Shown in pieces: positions 23,578-34,034 of a stretch of DNA of 64,000 nt (its first letter is position 1; every line of letters starts with the position of its first letter). The stretch comes from Voacanga thouarsii. Lineage: Eukaryota; Streptophyta; Magnoliopsida; Gentianales; Apocynaceae. The stretch is from NCBI GenBank assembly GCA_026120185.1, contig JANUWF010001699.1:474001-538000 (forward strand), read 5' to 3'. Under the pieces are notes generated by a model. The model saw nothing but the letters and a program-made list of their open reading frames with translations, was not told the origin of the DNA and did not search any database. The translations under genes and the position numbers were made by a program.

Positions 23578-25326
23578 TGTTGGAATCTATTCTTCCTGTA
23601 CTATATCTACGAAGACGTTAGTTTCTCGTGCAATCAAAGACATAAAAATAGCAGAAAGAAAAATCGAGAAACCATTCCCAAGATTATTTATATGAGAAAT
23701 TACGGATCAAAAAAGTGGTAAAAATATACCTTTAATGGTTCGGTGTTGTCACTGCTATTCAAAATTCTCCTTCTTGCTAATGGCACGATCAGCAAACATT
23801 CAATTGTGAATGTTCGTTGTTTGATCATAGCCACTGCAAACCAAGAACATGCTTGCCTCCAATAGTATTCACACAATGAAAGAATCGTGAGAGCTACCTT
23901 AATCCGGCTAGGGGGTTTTTTGGAGAAGAAAAAATCATAGAGAAAATGGTTTCTGTGTTTTTGTGTATCTATACAATTAGTTTCCAAAGAAGCATATAAT
24001 ACATGCATTGAACATATGGTGTATATATATCTCATATATATATCTATGCGTATTTAAGTTTCCTAAACAAATTAAAATTTAATAATTATGATTAGAAATT
24101 ATAAGTTCTCATTATTATGATTTGGCCCATAAATTATAAATGTTTATAATTTGACCACAATAATTTTTTTTCTCACAATTAGCCCTATAATATTATCAAA
24201 TAATATCTCGAGTTTTTTAATTCTCTATTGTATGTAACCTATTAGGTTTTCTGATTTATTGGTAGCGAAATATGAATTAATCCAAACATCTTTAAGATTA
24301 ATAATCTTTAATAATTAGAATTAACTTATTAATTCTAATTAGGATAATTTATTAATTCTCTAATTAATAAATTCCTATTTAGCAGATCATGAGTGGCACC
24401 TAGCAGTACATCATGACCACTCAAAAGTCCAGAAAGTCAAGTGGTTTGACATGAACCTTTTAATAGCAAATATCAGTACAATAAACTCCTTTCACCAGAC
24501 AATATCTCATTTATTTTAGAGTATGGAGTTAATGTCAACTCCCTCCAGAATATTAATAATTCTAGTTTGAATATTTTAGTACTTGTTACCGAAATCCATT
24601 ACCCATCATATGTATCTATTAAAACTATTTTCAATACATAGTCGCCTTGGCTAAGGACTTCTCGAGTAGTGATTCCTACAAGTGGCCTTGAGATATTCGC
24701 CCTTACTATTAAGAGTGGTAAATCTTTTATTGATCCTCTCAACTACTTTTATTTACTTCACGTTGTATCCAATATCCATCCTACAGGTAGTCTTGTTAGG
24801 ACCCTAGAGATTAGAATCAAAGCACATCGCTTAGCAAATAAAGTACCTTGGAGACCTTAAATCTAAGGATACTTGCACATTTGCGAAATGAGATATTATC
24901 ACTGGTACAAAATAGTTATCCATGTGATTATCTCATAACTAGATCATCTAATGTACTTGTTCTAGTAATAAACATCTACATGTTAACTTTGAATATCACA
25001 ATACTTACGGATGTGAGAATCACTGCCTGATCAAGTCAGAAAGTATAACACATTCTAGTCTTAATGAATTAATGATGTCCTATCTCATTAATACTATGAC
25101 TAGGGATAATTTAAGTACAAATACTATCTAGTGTAGTAGGAACCTCACATCATAATTTCTATCATAATTTACTTAATACAGTATTGCACTTAGGACTTTA
25201 TCTAACAATTATAATCATATGAAAGTATAAATAAAACAAACTGAAAGATAAAAAATGCATTGTATTTTTAAATAACTATGCAACATACAAAATACATGTG
25301 ATTGTCTCTAGGATATAACACTAACA
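23578..25326 (-). mobile_element. Family D solo LTR, inverted
   Basis: Reverse complement starts TGTTAGTGTTATATCCTAG (from 25326) and ends AGATTCCAACA at 23578. It aligns throughout with the collapsed family D LTR at 1985-8136 (1749 versus about 1855 bp), including the part beside the nested gypsy LTR. It sits inside a Tat/Athila gag-protease reading. The flanking 5-mers (ACAAC and GAAAG) do not match, so no target duplication is visible. No internal domain accompanies it. Confidence 0.85.
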
Positions 25327-25856
25327 GAAAGCTTAAGAAAGAAAAAGATGATGAGCAATTCCGTAAATTTTTAGAGTTGTTTAAACAAGTGCATATAAAT
25401 CATTTACTAGTTGATGCCCTAGCACAGATGCCAAAATATGCCAAGTTTTTTAAGGATGTCTTGTCAAATAAGAGGAGGGTTGAAGTGCTATCTTTGGTAA
25501 CTCTAAATGAAGAATGTTCTGCCATCGTAATACAAGGAGACACTACTAAAGGAACTGAAAAACACAGGGAGTTTTTCTATCCATTGCATGATTGAGAATA
25601 TTGCTTTTGGTACCGCATTAGCTGATCTAGGAGCTAGTATCAACTTGTTGCCTAAAGTAACCTTCAAAAAACTGGACCTAGGTGAACTAACACCCACAAG
25701 AATGAGTATTCAATTTGCAGATAGATCTTTTAAATATCCTAGAGGAATTGTTGAAGATATACTTGTAAAAGTTAACAAATTCATTTTTCCTGTATACTTC
25801 ATCATTCTTAATATGGCTGAAGATTTTAAGGTTCCCCTTATTTTCCAATAAATGGT
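25327..25856 (+). pseudogene. Gypsy gag C-terminus and aspartic protease remnant
   Basis: First frame (to about 25560): QFRKFLELFKQVHINHLLVD, ALAQMPKYAKFFKDVLSNKR and ECSAIV, the linker before the protease in Athila/Tat-type gypsy elements. After a frameshift, 25588-25851 reads ALADLGASINLLP, the retropepsin site in its plant D-L-G-A-S form, then FADRSFKYPRGIVEDILVKV and FIFPVYFIILNM. The usual ILGRPFLAT ending is lost at IFQ plus stop. Protease cleaves the Gag-Pol polyprotein in active elements; here it is a relic. Confidence 0.8.
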
Positions 25857-26304
25857 TAAACAAGCATCCTTGTTAAACAAACATACTAACTAGACAAGAA
25901 ATAGACGTGAGAAATAATATCTTTTTGGCCCAGACAGAACCACTAAATAGAGATCTACTCTTTGCAATCAGTAGAAGGTTGTCAACTAACCATAAGAAAA
26001 AACCTACTTCGTGAATCTCAAAATTTAGTGGAATTGTTTACTCGGATTACTTGCTACTGCTTTTACCACTTAGGGCATAGCATACTAGTCTAGGAGCAAG
26101 TGAACTAGAAGAATATATTCAGTTAAGACCAAGCCAATCCCTTTTTTGGTCAAGGACTTCTAGTTTTGGAAACTCTATGATTGGAAGACTTATAAATATG
26201 TAACTTATCCTGCAAGTCCATTCAATGCAAAGCAAAAGTTTCTCCAGTTAACTGTAGACCAGGTTTATAAGTAAAGTTCAAAGAGGCCAGGTAGTTGCAT
26301 CTAG
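25857..26304. other. Unassigned 450 bp between gypsy remnant and copia B
   Basis: No gene or clear domain. By position it should be the continuation of the gypsy element, but I could not match its frames to RT or RNase H. It ends where similarity to the copia B LTR begins. Confidence 0.4.
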
Positions 26305-26913
26305 TGTTGGATCGATCAATCATTAGATATTATTATTGACTCCAATAATTGCGATTACACTAAGAGTGCAGTTACGTTCTTTTAGTGAAGTGGAACGTAA
26401 TTAATAAATTATTTTTGTTGACAAAATTATTTATTGAAGCTTAGTCTACCTGTATTCGGTCAGATCCTTTCAGTGGCTCCTAATTATGGGACAATAATAA
26501 ATTATAATTTATTAATGAAAATTTTAGGAAACCAAAAATCGCATTTGAGATGGAATAGGATAAGTGAAAATAATTGTACCAAACTATACTTTTCTTATTG
26601 TATTAGAATTCGTATTTTGAGGTAGAATCAACTATACATATTGGTTTATGACTCTATTTTTAATATACGTGAGAAATAACGTTCTTGTTCTCTCAGTTTT
26701 GTGTGAATCCATCCTCAACAAATAGAGAAAGGAAAATACGATTAACAATTTTCTGATCCAAGGAGGACTTGGGGGTCTGGAGTATTATCAGAAGGCCAAA
26801 GACTTCAAGAATCATATTGGTGACTTCGATATCTATAAAGGTATGAATCGTTTTCACGTATTCTCAGGGTTTAATCTAGTTGACACATAAGCATATCGAT
26901 CCTATAACTAACA
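26305..26913 (+). mobile_element. 5' LTR of copia B, 5'-truncated
   Basis: Aligns with the last 620 bp of the 3' LTR (61378-62000) from GATCGATCAATCAT to CTATAACTAACA. The first roughly 730 bp are missing. It ends at CA, two bases before the primer site. AAAGGTATGAATCG at 26838-26851 resembles a splice donor. Confidence 0.85.
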
Positions 26914-26915
26914 AT

Positions 26916-26927
26916 TGGTATCAGAGC
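26916..26927 (+). promoter_or_regulatory. Primer binding site of copia B (initiator tRNA-Met)
   Basis: TGGTATCAGAGC, the classic 12 bases complementary to the 3' end of initiator tRNA-Met, two bases after the LTR terminus. Reverse transcription starts here in active copies. Confidence 0.95.
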
Positions 26928-27145
26928 CCGGTTTAGATATGTGTTTGTGTGTTAAGATTAAATTTTTTATGCATATATTTAGTTGAGCGGTATAGGAATA
27001 ATGTATTTATATTCATGGTGAATGATTTGATTAATTCTGTTCAAAATAATTTTATAGTCATAGTTTTTATTCGGTGAATATGTATAAGTATTATCAAGTC
27101 TTGTAATAAAATGAGTGGATTATGTCTCCATGTTGCCCTTTTGAG

Positions 27146-27146
<1 letters not shown>

Positions 27147-27243
<97 letters not shown>

Positions 27244-27259
27244 GATGATGATGATGATG

Positions 27260-27340
<81 letters not shown>
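27147..27340. repeat. (ATT)n microsatellite with an (ATG)6 block
   Basis: About 194 bases of ATT triplets, interrupted at 27242-27260 by ATG triplets. It lies in the copia B leader. It creates long poly-Ile frames on both strands that are artefacts. Confidence 0.97.
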
Positions 27341-27342
<2 letters not shown>

Positions 27343-27477
27343 AAAATTGTAAAGGCTATGGAGCTTGTGTAAATGAAGAAGACGACAGGATTGTTGAAGC
27401 AGATCGTTAGAGCATGGCACAGCCGGCCAGCAAGCCTGGGCTGGCGCATTAAGTTATAAAAAAAAAAAGAAGAAGAA

Positions 27478-27568
27478 GATGGATTGGCATTGATGGGTTT
27501 TGAACCTAGGTCACCAGATTAGCAATCCAAAGTCTAAACCAATGTACCAGAGATGATCCTATTACAAA
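27478..27568 (-). repeat. tRNA-Ser-like relic or SINE head
   Basis: Minus strand: GGTACATTGGTTTAGAC (A-box-like), then TGGATTGCTAATCTGG which could form an anticodon arm with GCT, then TAGGTTCAAAACCC (B-box-like). It is followed by a T-rich tract (complement of 27457-27480). The acceptor and T stems pair poorly, so this is not a working tRNA. A tRNA-derived SINE in minus orientation is the best guess. Confidence 0.4.
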
Positions 27569-28207
27569 AGAGAGCTCCATCAAATTGATATTGCAGAATG
27601 ATTGAAGAATTAGCTATTTTGTTAGCCAATTAAATTTTCAATTGTAATTTTGTAATTTTATTTTGGAGTCTAGGTTGGCCATAAAATTATTTTTATTTTA
27701 TAGTTTTTTACTATTTAATTTTAATTAAATTATTTATCATTCATATTAACATGTCATATAGTTTACATTAACACCGCTCTAAGTACTATACTGTTATGCA
27801 TAAATTTTATTTAAAAAATAAGTATAAAATAGTTAATTTTAATTAACTTTAGGCCTCCCCTATTTGCCCATTAGTAAAATTAACGTTTGTTTTGTACCAT
27901 TTTAAATAGTTTTTTTATAAGAAGGCTACGTTATATTGATAATTAGATTGGGTATCAAAATTATTTTTAATTATTTTTTAAAAAATTTAATTCATTCATA
28001 ATTACCCTATAGATGATGTGATTGGATTAGAAACTTTGTTAAAAAAAAATATATGAATATAAGGGTTACACTTAAATCAAAGACATAAGGACTTCTTATA
28101 GAATATCAAAATAATGTATATGATGGCCAAAAATATTTTATTAACACTAAAACTAATATTGCATTTAGATGCAAGATATATTAATTTTAGTGGAATGATC
28201 CAGGTCT

Positions 28208-28325
28208 AACTATAAGTTATATTTTTATCTCCTATAGAGGTGCATATTACTTTGGGGTTGTAGGTTGTGGATCTTAACCTAACTATAAGTTATATTATTA
28301 TCTCCTATAAAGGTGCATATTACTG
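28208..28325 (+). repeat. Short direct duplication in the copia B leader
   Basis: The block CTAACTATAAGTTATATT ... CTCCTATAGAGGTGCATATTACT occurs twice, about 69 bases apart, with three or so differences. It lies between the tRNA-like relic and gag and has no known role. Confidence 0.85.
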
Positions 28326-28472
28326 TAAAGTTTTAAGTTATCTATTTTGATAATAGTTTTTATTACTATTTAAAACATTATCATATTGATCATGTATTAT
28401 GCTATAATATTTTGATCATGCATCATTATATGATGAATGGCTTATATATTTTATTTTATTTTATTTCAGAAA

Positions 28473-29351
28473 ATGATTTCCAACACTTTATCCCAAATTT
28501 TAACAAAAAATCAATTGGTTAGAGAAAATTTTATTGATTGGAAACGGAACCTCATAATTGTACTCACTACTGAGAAGCTTAAATATGTGCTAACTGAACC
28601 ATGTCCTATTAAGTCTACTAAATAGTCCACGCATGAACAAAAGGAGGTTATAATAAGTGGTTGAGTTTTTGCTGAGATGGCTCGCTGCTATATTTTGGGA
28701 TCTATCTCAAATGTGTTGCAGCAGAAACATGAGAATATGACAACCACTACAGAAATCATGAGAAGCCTTCAGCAAATGTTTGAGCACAAAGGACGTTAGG
28801 CCCGACAAGTAGTAATAAGGTGCATAATGAATATGGGCATGAAACTTGTAACGCCTATGAGGAATCATATGTTAGAATTGATCGCTCAGTTCAACGTGGT
28901 AGAGGTCTTAGGAGCTGAAATTAAGTCTGGGACTCAGGTTGATATGACTCTAGAAACTCTCCCAGAGATGTTCTCGTAGTTAAAAATTAATTATAACATA
29001 AATAAGATGGAGATGTCTCTTACAAAGTTGATAAAGGAGTTTGAAAGCGTTAAGGCTACCCTAAAAGTGGGAAGTAGCAACGCTTTTGTTCTAACTCATG
29101 CTAGATCTTCCTTTTCCAAGCCTAAGGGCAAAAGAGGAAATAAAAGAAAGCAAAATAATAAAAAAGGCCCTAAGCAGCAGGTTAGAAAAGCAAAAGTAGA
29201 TGAAAAGTCCAAAGACAAATGTTTTCACTGCAAGCAAAAAGGACATTAGAAGGCGTAGTGCCCAGATTACTTAACTAAACACAAGTAAGGTACTAGTGAG
29301 TTATCCTACATTGAAACTTATTTAGTGGTTGATTCTACAAATACTTGAATA
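28473..29351 (+). pseudogene. Copia B gag pseudogene
   Basis: Starts at the ATG of MISNTLSQILTKNQLVREN, six residues of which precede the FIDWKRNL motif typical of this copia Gag family. It continues after stops with MARCY-like text (28677), MSLTKLIKEFESVKATLK (29010) and a CCHC knuckle CFHCKQKGH followed by stop (29220-29265). Several stops are TAG at places where relatives have Gln or Trp (28798, 28978, 29247, 29257). A splice-acceptor-like TTTTATTTCAG ends at 28469 just before the ATG. It is cut at 29351 by the A2 element. Confidence 0.85.
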
Positions 29352-31373
29352 TGTTGGATTGTATGCCCTCTTAGACTAGGTTTCTGATGTAAAATCGAAT
29401 ATTTTAATAAAAGAATTTATTTTCAAAAATTGTTTGTAAATTTACTATTTGTTTGTGCACGATTTTCGTTTAGAATAGACCCATTGTGTTTAAATAAGTG
29501 ATCCATGTGAATGGTGGTCTTTCACAGTAAGGTATGGATCACGTGTTATTTAACACATAAACATTTGTTCTTAACCTATTGATGAGACTGGCAACCTCAT
29601 CATATTTAGGTTATTATGTTATGAATTTCAAATGGGGAATGGCTTACCTTTACCAGTGAGTAGTCCACTCACTTCATGACATAAGCGTATTTCGAATACG
29701 TAGGACAAGACCTGTAGTAGTGGTTTCTAAAAGTACTATATGATAGAAACCTAGACTACTACCGCTACAACGTGGACTAGTACTCTACGACTTGAGTATG
29801 AGTTGGTGGTCTGGCGAAGCTGGAAGCATATACTTTGATTTGCTATAGTTGAGGTTCTATCGTAGGGCCAATATACTTGCATGTTGGGTATGTGTGACTA
29901 GTTAGTTAAGATAGACTTGTACAAGATAATTTCTGCACTATATCGCCCCTTGTGGTTGTCCGAATGGTCTAAAATGTCCAGGGCCCTGGGAAACATGACT
30001 TGGATGTTTGCTTTAGGGTAGCTCCCTTGGAAAGCGGAAACACTCCAGGAAGTCGTGGATCATTGGACTAGAAGCCTAAGGATGGTAGATGTCATTTAGA
30101 GAGGTGTTAGTACACTTCTTCCTCTCTAAATGTACGACGATGTGTAGAGGGGTATTTTAGTCATTTCACTTGTAGGTCGGAGACTTTGCTAATACAGCAT
30201 TGTCCTTGGGGTCAATATTTCCTTATGGTGATATTAAGAAATATTGAAAATGCAAAATACAACTATTTATATAGTAGGGGTATTTTGATCATTTTAGCAA
30301 CCAAGGCGATGTGTCTTTTTGCTCCTCGGAATAGTCCGTAAGTCCTAACCAATTTTGGGTTGAGGAATTGGTCTCAGTTGAAGATGATTTTATTTTATTT
30401 TATTTTATTCAGGAAGTCTAATTTATTATTGGACTGGAATAAAATAAATAAATTAATTAAAATAGGAGTTGAGAGAAATTAATTATCTAGTTTAATTGGT
30501 TAATTAATTATTCGTGGCCTTAGGTCCAGTATGAATAATTAGGAAATTAACCTGGGCTTAAACTATGGGAAATAATTAATGTTTAATTATTTATTGGGTT
30601 ATTTATATAGGCCCAAGAAATAAATAATTAAAGATTAATTATTATGGTTCATTTGGGCTCATTAATTATTTATTGGGTTGTTTATATAAGCACAGGAAAT
30701 AAATAATTAATATTTATTATTTTGAACTTTTTGGGTCCAAGGAAAATAATAAATATTTTTCTGACCCAATAACTTGGACCTTAGGATTTTTTCCAGATAC
30801 GGTTAAGAGGAGTTTAGGGTTAGGCCAAACTAATTCTCAGGATAACATCTGGGTGTTTTGAAATCCCGAAGATATGTTTATCAGATATTGAGAAACCTAA
30901 TTTTGGCTAACCAATAAAACTAGTGTCTGGTAGATGAAAACCCTAATCCTCCTAAGCCTAAGAAGCCTCACGTAGCTTTTCTCTCCTCTCTCTCACACCA
31001 CCCTCTTCTGTTGTTTTTCCTTGTTTCTTTGCTAACCAATAGCAAGTGCACCAAAGAGAATTGAGACCATTCCTCTTCACCATAGTGTTCACCGACTAGA
31101 GGTTAGGCAGAGGAATATTTCGAGAGTTGGAAAGCTTGGCGTTGATGTAAACAAGGCGAAGTAGAAGGCTAGCGGGTGTTCAACCGGAAGCTTCTTCAAG
31201 TGGGCGAAGTGAGGCGATTCCAGTCGTTCAATCCAGCTCCTACTCAACCTAGAAGGGTTAAGGAGCGCAAATGTATGATCTTCACGCTTCCGTATAGCCT
31301 TTAAGGCTTGGTTTTATTTTTCTCTGTTTTTTTTTCCGTAACCAATGCATACTCCCCTGTTTTTGTTCCCTCA
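29352..31373 (+). mobile_element. 5' LTR of copia A2
   Basis: Begins TGTTGGATTGTATGCCC and ends GTTCCCTCA, 2022 bp, three bases before the primer site. It contains two TATA-bearing direct repeats (30583-30712), a pyrimidine-rich zone near 30980-31030, and ATGTATGATC at 31271 where the 3' LTR has AGGTATGATC, a donor-like site. Confidence 0.93.
30583..30712 (+). promoter_or_regulatory. Duplicated TATA modules in the A2 LTR
   Basis: Two copies of a roughly 50 bp block, starting at 30583 and 30662, each beginning TTAATTATTTATTGGGTT and containing TTTATATAGGCCC or TTTATATAAGC, then AAATAAATAATTAA. The same pair occurs in the 3' LTR near 38367 and 38446. Each holds a plausible TATA box, so one or both may be the core promoter. 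Confidence 0.6.
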
Positions 31374-31376
31374 ATG

Positions 31377-31387
31377 TGGTATCAGAG
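31377..31387 (+). promoter_or_regulatory. Primer binding site of copia A2
   Basis: TGGTATCAGAG matches the initiator tRNA-Met site for 11 bases. The usual next base C is A. Confidence 0.9.
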
Positions 31388-31389
31388 AC

Positions 31390-33209
31390 ACTGGCTTTTA
31401 ATCAATATAGGGAGCATGGTAGTTAATAAAAATGGAGAAGATGATTATATCTGTGATCCTTCGCTGTTTTGGTATGGGAGAGGCTTGATGTAAGCTTCAC
31501 CGTTGAAGCATAGGAGCCCTCTGTAAAAAATTTTTGGCTTTGAAGTTTAATCGTGTAAACCCAATTTAAATGGGTATAGGCGATTATGTTTTTTTTTTAG
31601 ATTTTTTTTGTAAGTAAATATGTCCAAAGAAGCCAAAGAAGGCTGGAAAATCGAAAAGAGAAGTCACTGCAACTTCGCACGCGGACAAAAGAAAAAATGA
31701 AGAAGAAAACACTATTCATAAGCCGCCGTCACGCCGAGACGAGCCGAAGCCGCCGCCTGATTTCTGTGTCTGGAGCCGCTGGCTTATTCACGCCTTGGAG
31801 CCGAGCCGATTTGGAGGAAAATTGAGCCGATTTTGTTGCTCAATTGCAACTTCAATTTGCGCGGGTCGAGCGGCAGTATCGGGCGAGTACGCGGGTCGCA
31901 TGCGGGTCGGCAGCAGAGGAGAACCGGGCGCGAGCGCTGGCACTCGGGCGAGCGGGTCGTGGCTTAGCTGGTTGAGGCAGCGTCTGATCTGGTGCGGCTG
32001 GTGCACCGGGGGCGCGGTGGACCAAAGAGCAGAAGGCGCCAATCTAGTGCGGCAGGTGCAGTGGACCGCCAGCGATTTTTCTGGCAATTTTTTATTTTTT
32101 TCCTTTTTCGTTTTGGGTCCCATACCAGGCGAAGTTAATATTTTTGCAATATTTATATTCTTGGAATATATTTGCATGAAAAATATTAGTAAGGGATTTT
32201 AGGATTAAACAAGATCATTAATTAATTAATTAATGTGTTTAATTCTATTATTTGGGCACTTAGGTTTAAAAAATAGAAAAGCATGAAAACGTTTACTGTT
32301 TTCGAGCATGCTATTTTTTTATGTACCTATGTGTGCTTTTTCTCAAAGACCAAAGTCTTTGGGAACATTTTTGACAAGAAAAATATTTTTCTTCAAAAAT
32401 TAAATGGTTATTTTAATTGGTACAAAAATTAATCCTTGAATATTTTCTCAAAGGATTTAATCATTGACATAGAAAATATATTAGATTTAGATATTTTTGT
32501 AAATTAAAATGGAGAGCCATTTTGTTTTGTTTTGGACTAGAAAAATGATTTTGTCAAATAAACTTGAGACCAAAGTTTCTAGAAAGTTTTAATTGGAAAA
32601 TTTTTTGAAATCATTAAGTTTTAACTTAAATAAAATTAGTCCATGGAGAAAATCTCTCAAAGGATATAAGCCTTGACATAGAGATTTTATTGGACTTAGA
32701 TATTTTATTTTTGAGTTAAGGAAAAACTTAATGGAAATTTCAAAAGGATATTTTCCAGAAAACCTTTATTTTAAAAGACTAAGTGGGAGAAGGGTTCCAA
32801 CGGCCCCACGGCTTCCATCACGATCCTCATTAGAGATCGTGGATCCCCTCGCGTCACCCTGGGAGTGAACCCATATAGGATGGGGATACCACAAGGATCT
32901 AGATCTAATGGAAGGATGTAATTAATAACCCGGGGCACGTACTATGATCGGCCAGCCCACGTTAGAGGTTATAGTGTGAGGTATGTCCATAGGAAATAAG
33001 AGGAAATGGCCATCCCACGATGGAGTTATTCCCTAGACCATTACCTAGAAGGGAAATTAATTTGTGGTGGTTAATACACTTAGCTTAGGAAACTGTTAAT
33101 CTTCCCAAGAAGCTATGTCAGTTTTCCTAAGAGCCAAATTATTTTCAGTGCACAAATTTTATTTTGTTTTCACAAACTAAATTCTTTCTTTTATTTTCGA
33201 TTTTCAGAA
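31390..33209 (+). other. Long leader of copia A2 with a GC-rich island
   Basis: About 1.8 kb between primer site and gag. Most is AT-rich, but 31720-32070 is strongly GC-rich with repeated GAGCCG and GCGGGTCG motifs. Both strands are open across it (31795-32202 on plus, 31788-32177 on minus) and neither product resembles a known family to me. GGCTTAGCTGG near 31962 fits a pol III A-box consensus without a B box. TTTTCGATTTTCAG ends at 33207, three bases before the gag ATG, and looks like a splice acceptor. The island may be captured host DNA. Confidence 0.6.
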
Positions 33210-34034
33210 ATGGTGGGAGGTTCTTTTAGTCCATTGGCCGTTATTCTCAGGGAGAATAAGTTAACGGGTCCAAACTATGTGGATTGGAAAAGGAACCTGG
33301 ACATAATACTCACAGCTAAGGAGTATAAGTATGTCCTTTACGAGACCTGCCCTATTATCGGGGAAGGTTCCACCACTGATGAGCGAGAGGCTGAGAAGGC
33401 GTAGAAGAAAGCTGACGAAATGGCACGTTGCTATATGTTAGCTTCCATGTCTAATGTGCTCCAGTCAAAACACGAGCACATGGCTTCTGCATATGACATA
33501 AGTCAATCATTGGCAACTATGTTCGCAGACAAGAGCCGGCCCACAAGGCAGGAGGCTCTTCGAACTATTGTGAACACTAAGATGGCTGAGGGAGCATCAG
33601 TCCGAGAGCATATGCTCAAGATGATTACTGCTTTCGAGGAGGCGAAAATCTTAGGGGCTGTCATTGACCCCGATTGCCAAGTGGATATGGTTCTCGAATC
33701 TCTACCGGGCTCTTTTACTCAGTTCAAGTTAAACTATAACAAGAATAAGTTGAACATGAGTTTAACTGAACTGATGAAGGAGCTCCAGATGGCGGAGAAG
33801 GTCATAAAGCCGCAATCTAAGGCCATAATTGCTAAGGCTTCTTCTTCAAGAATTGGGCCTAAACCCAGAAAGTTCAAGAGGAAGAAGGGGAATGCAAGCA
33901 ATTCGACCTCAAGACCCAGCCCAAGGACAAGCCAAAGGGCAAGTGCTTCAAGTGTGGCAAGAAGGGACACTGGAAAAATGAGTGTCCAGATCTTCAAACC
34001 AAGAAAAACCCCACAGGTAATGTTTACTATCTAG
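33210..34034 (+). pseudogene. Copia A2 gag, two lesions
   Basis: Gag forms the virus-like particle and binds the element RNA. The ATG at 33210 starts MVGGSFSPLAVILRENKLTG with the PNYVDWKRNLDI motif. TAG at 33402-33404 replaces a Trp codon kept in A1 (TGG at 62-64). The frame then runs from 33405 through MARCYMLASMSNV and a basic tail. Near 33890-33930 it leaves frame: the CCHC knuckle CFKCGKKGHWKNEC (33944-33985) is in the frame of pol, not of gag. So one small indel separates capsid from nucleocapsid. Confidence 0.9.

Noticed and set aside
27094..27420. Open frames of poly-isoleucine on both strands
   Set aside because: They are translations of the ATT/AAT microsatellite.
31795..32202. 135-codon frame as a host gene in the A2 leader
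   Set aside because: The opposite strand is equally open and neither matches a family; kept only as a compositional finding.
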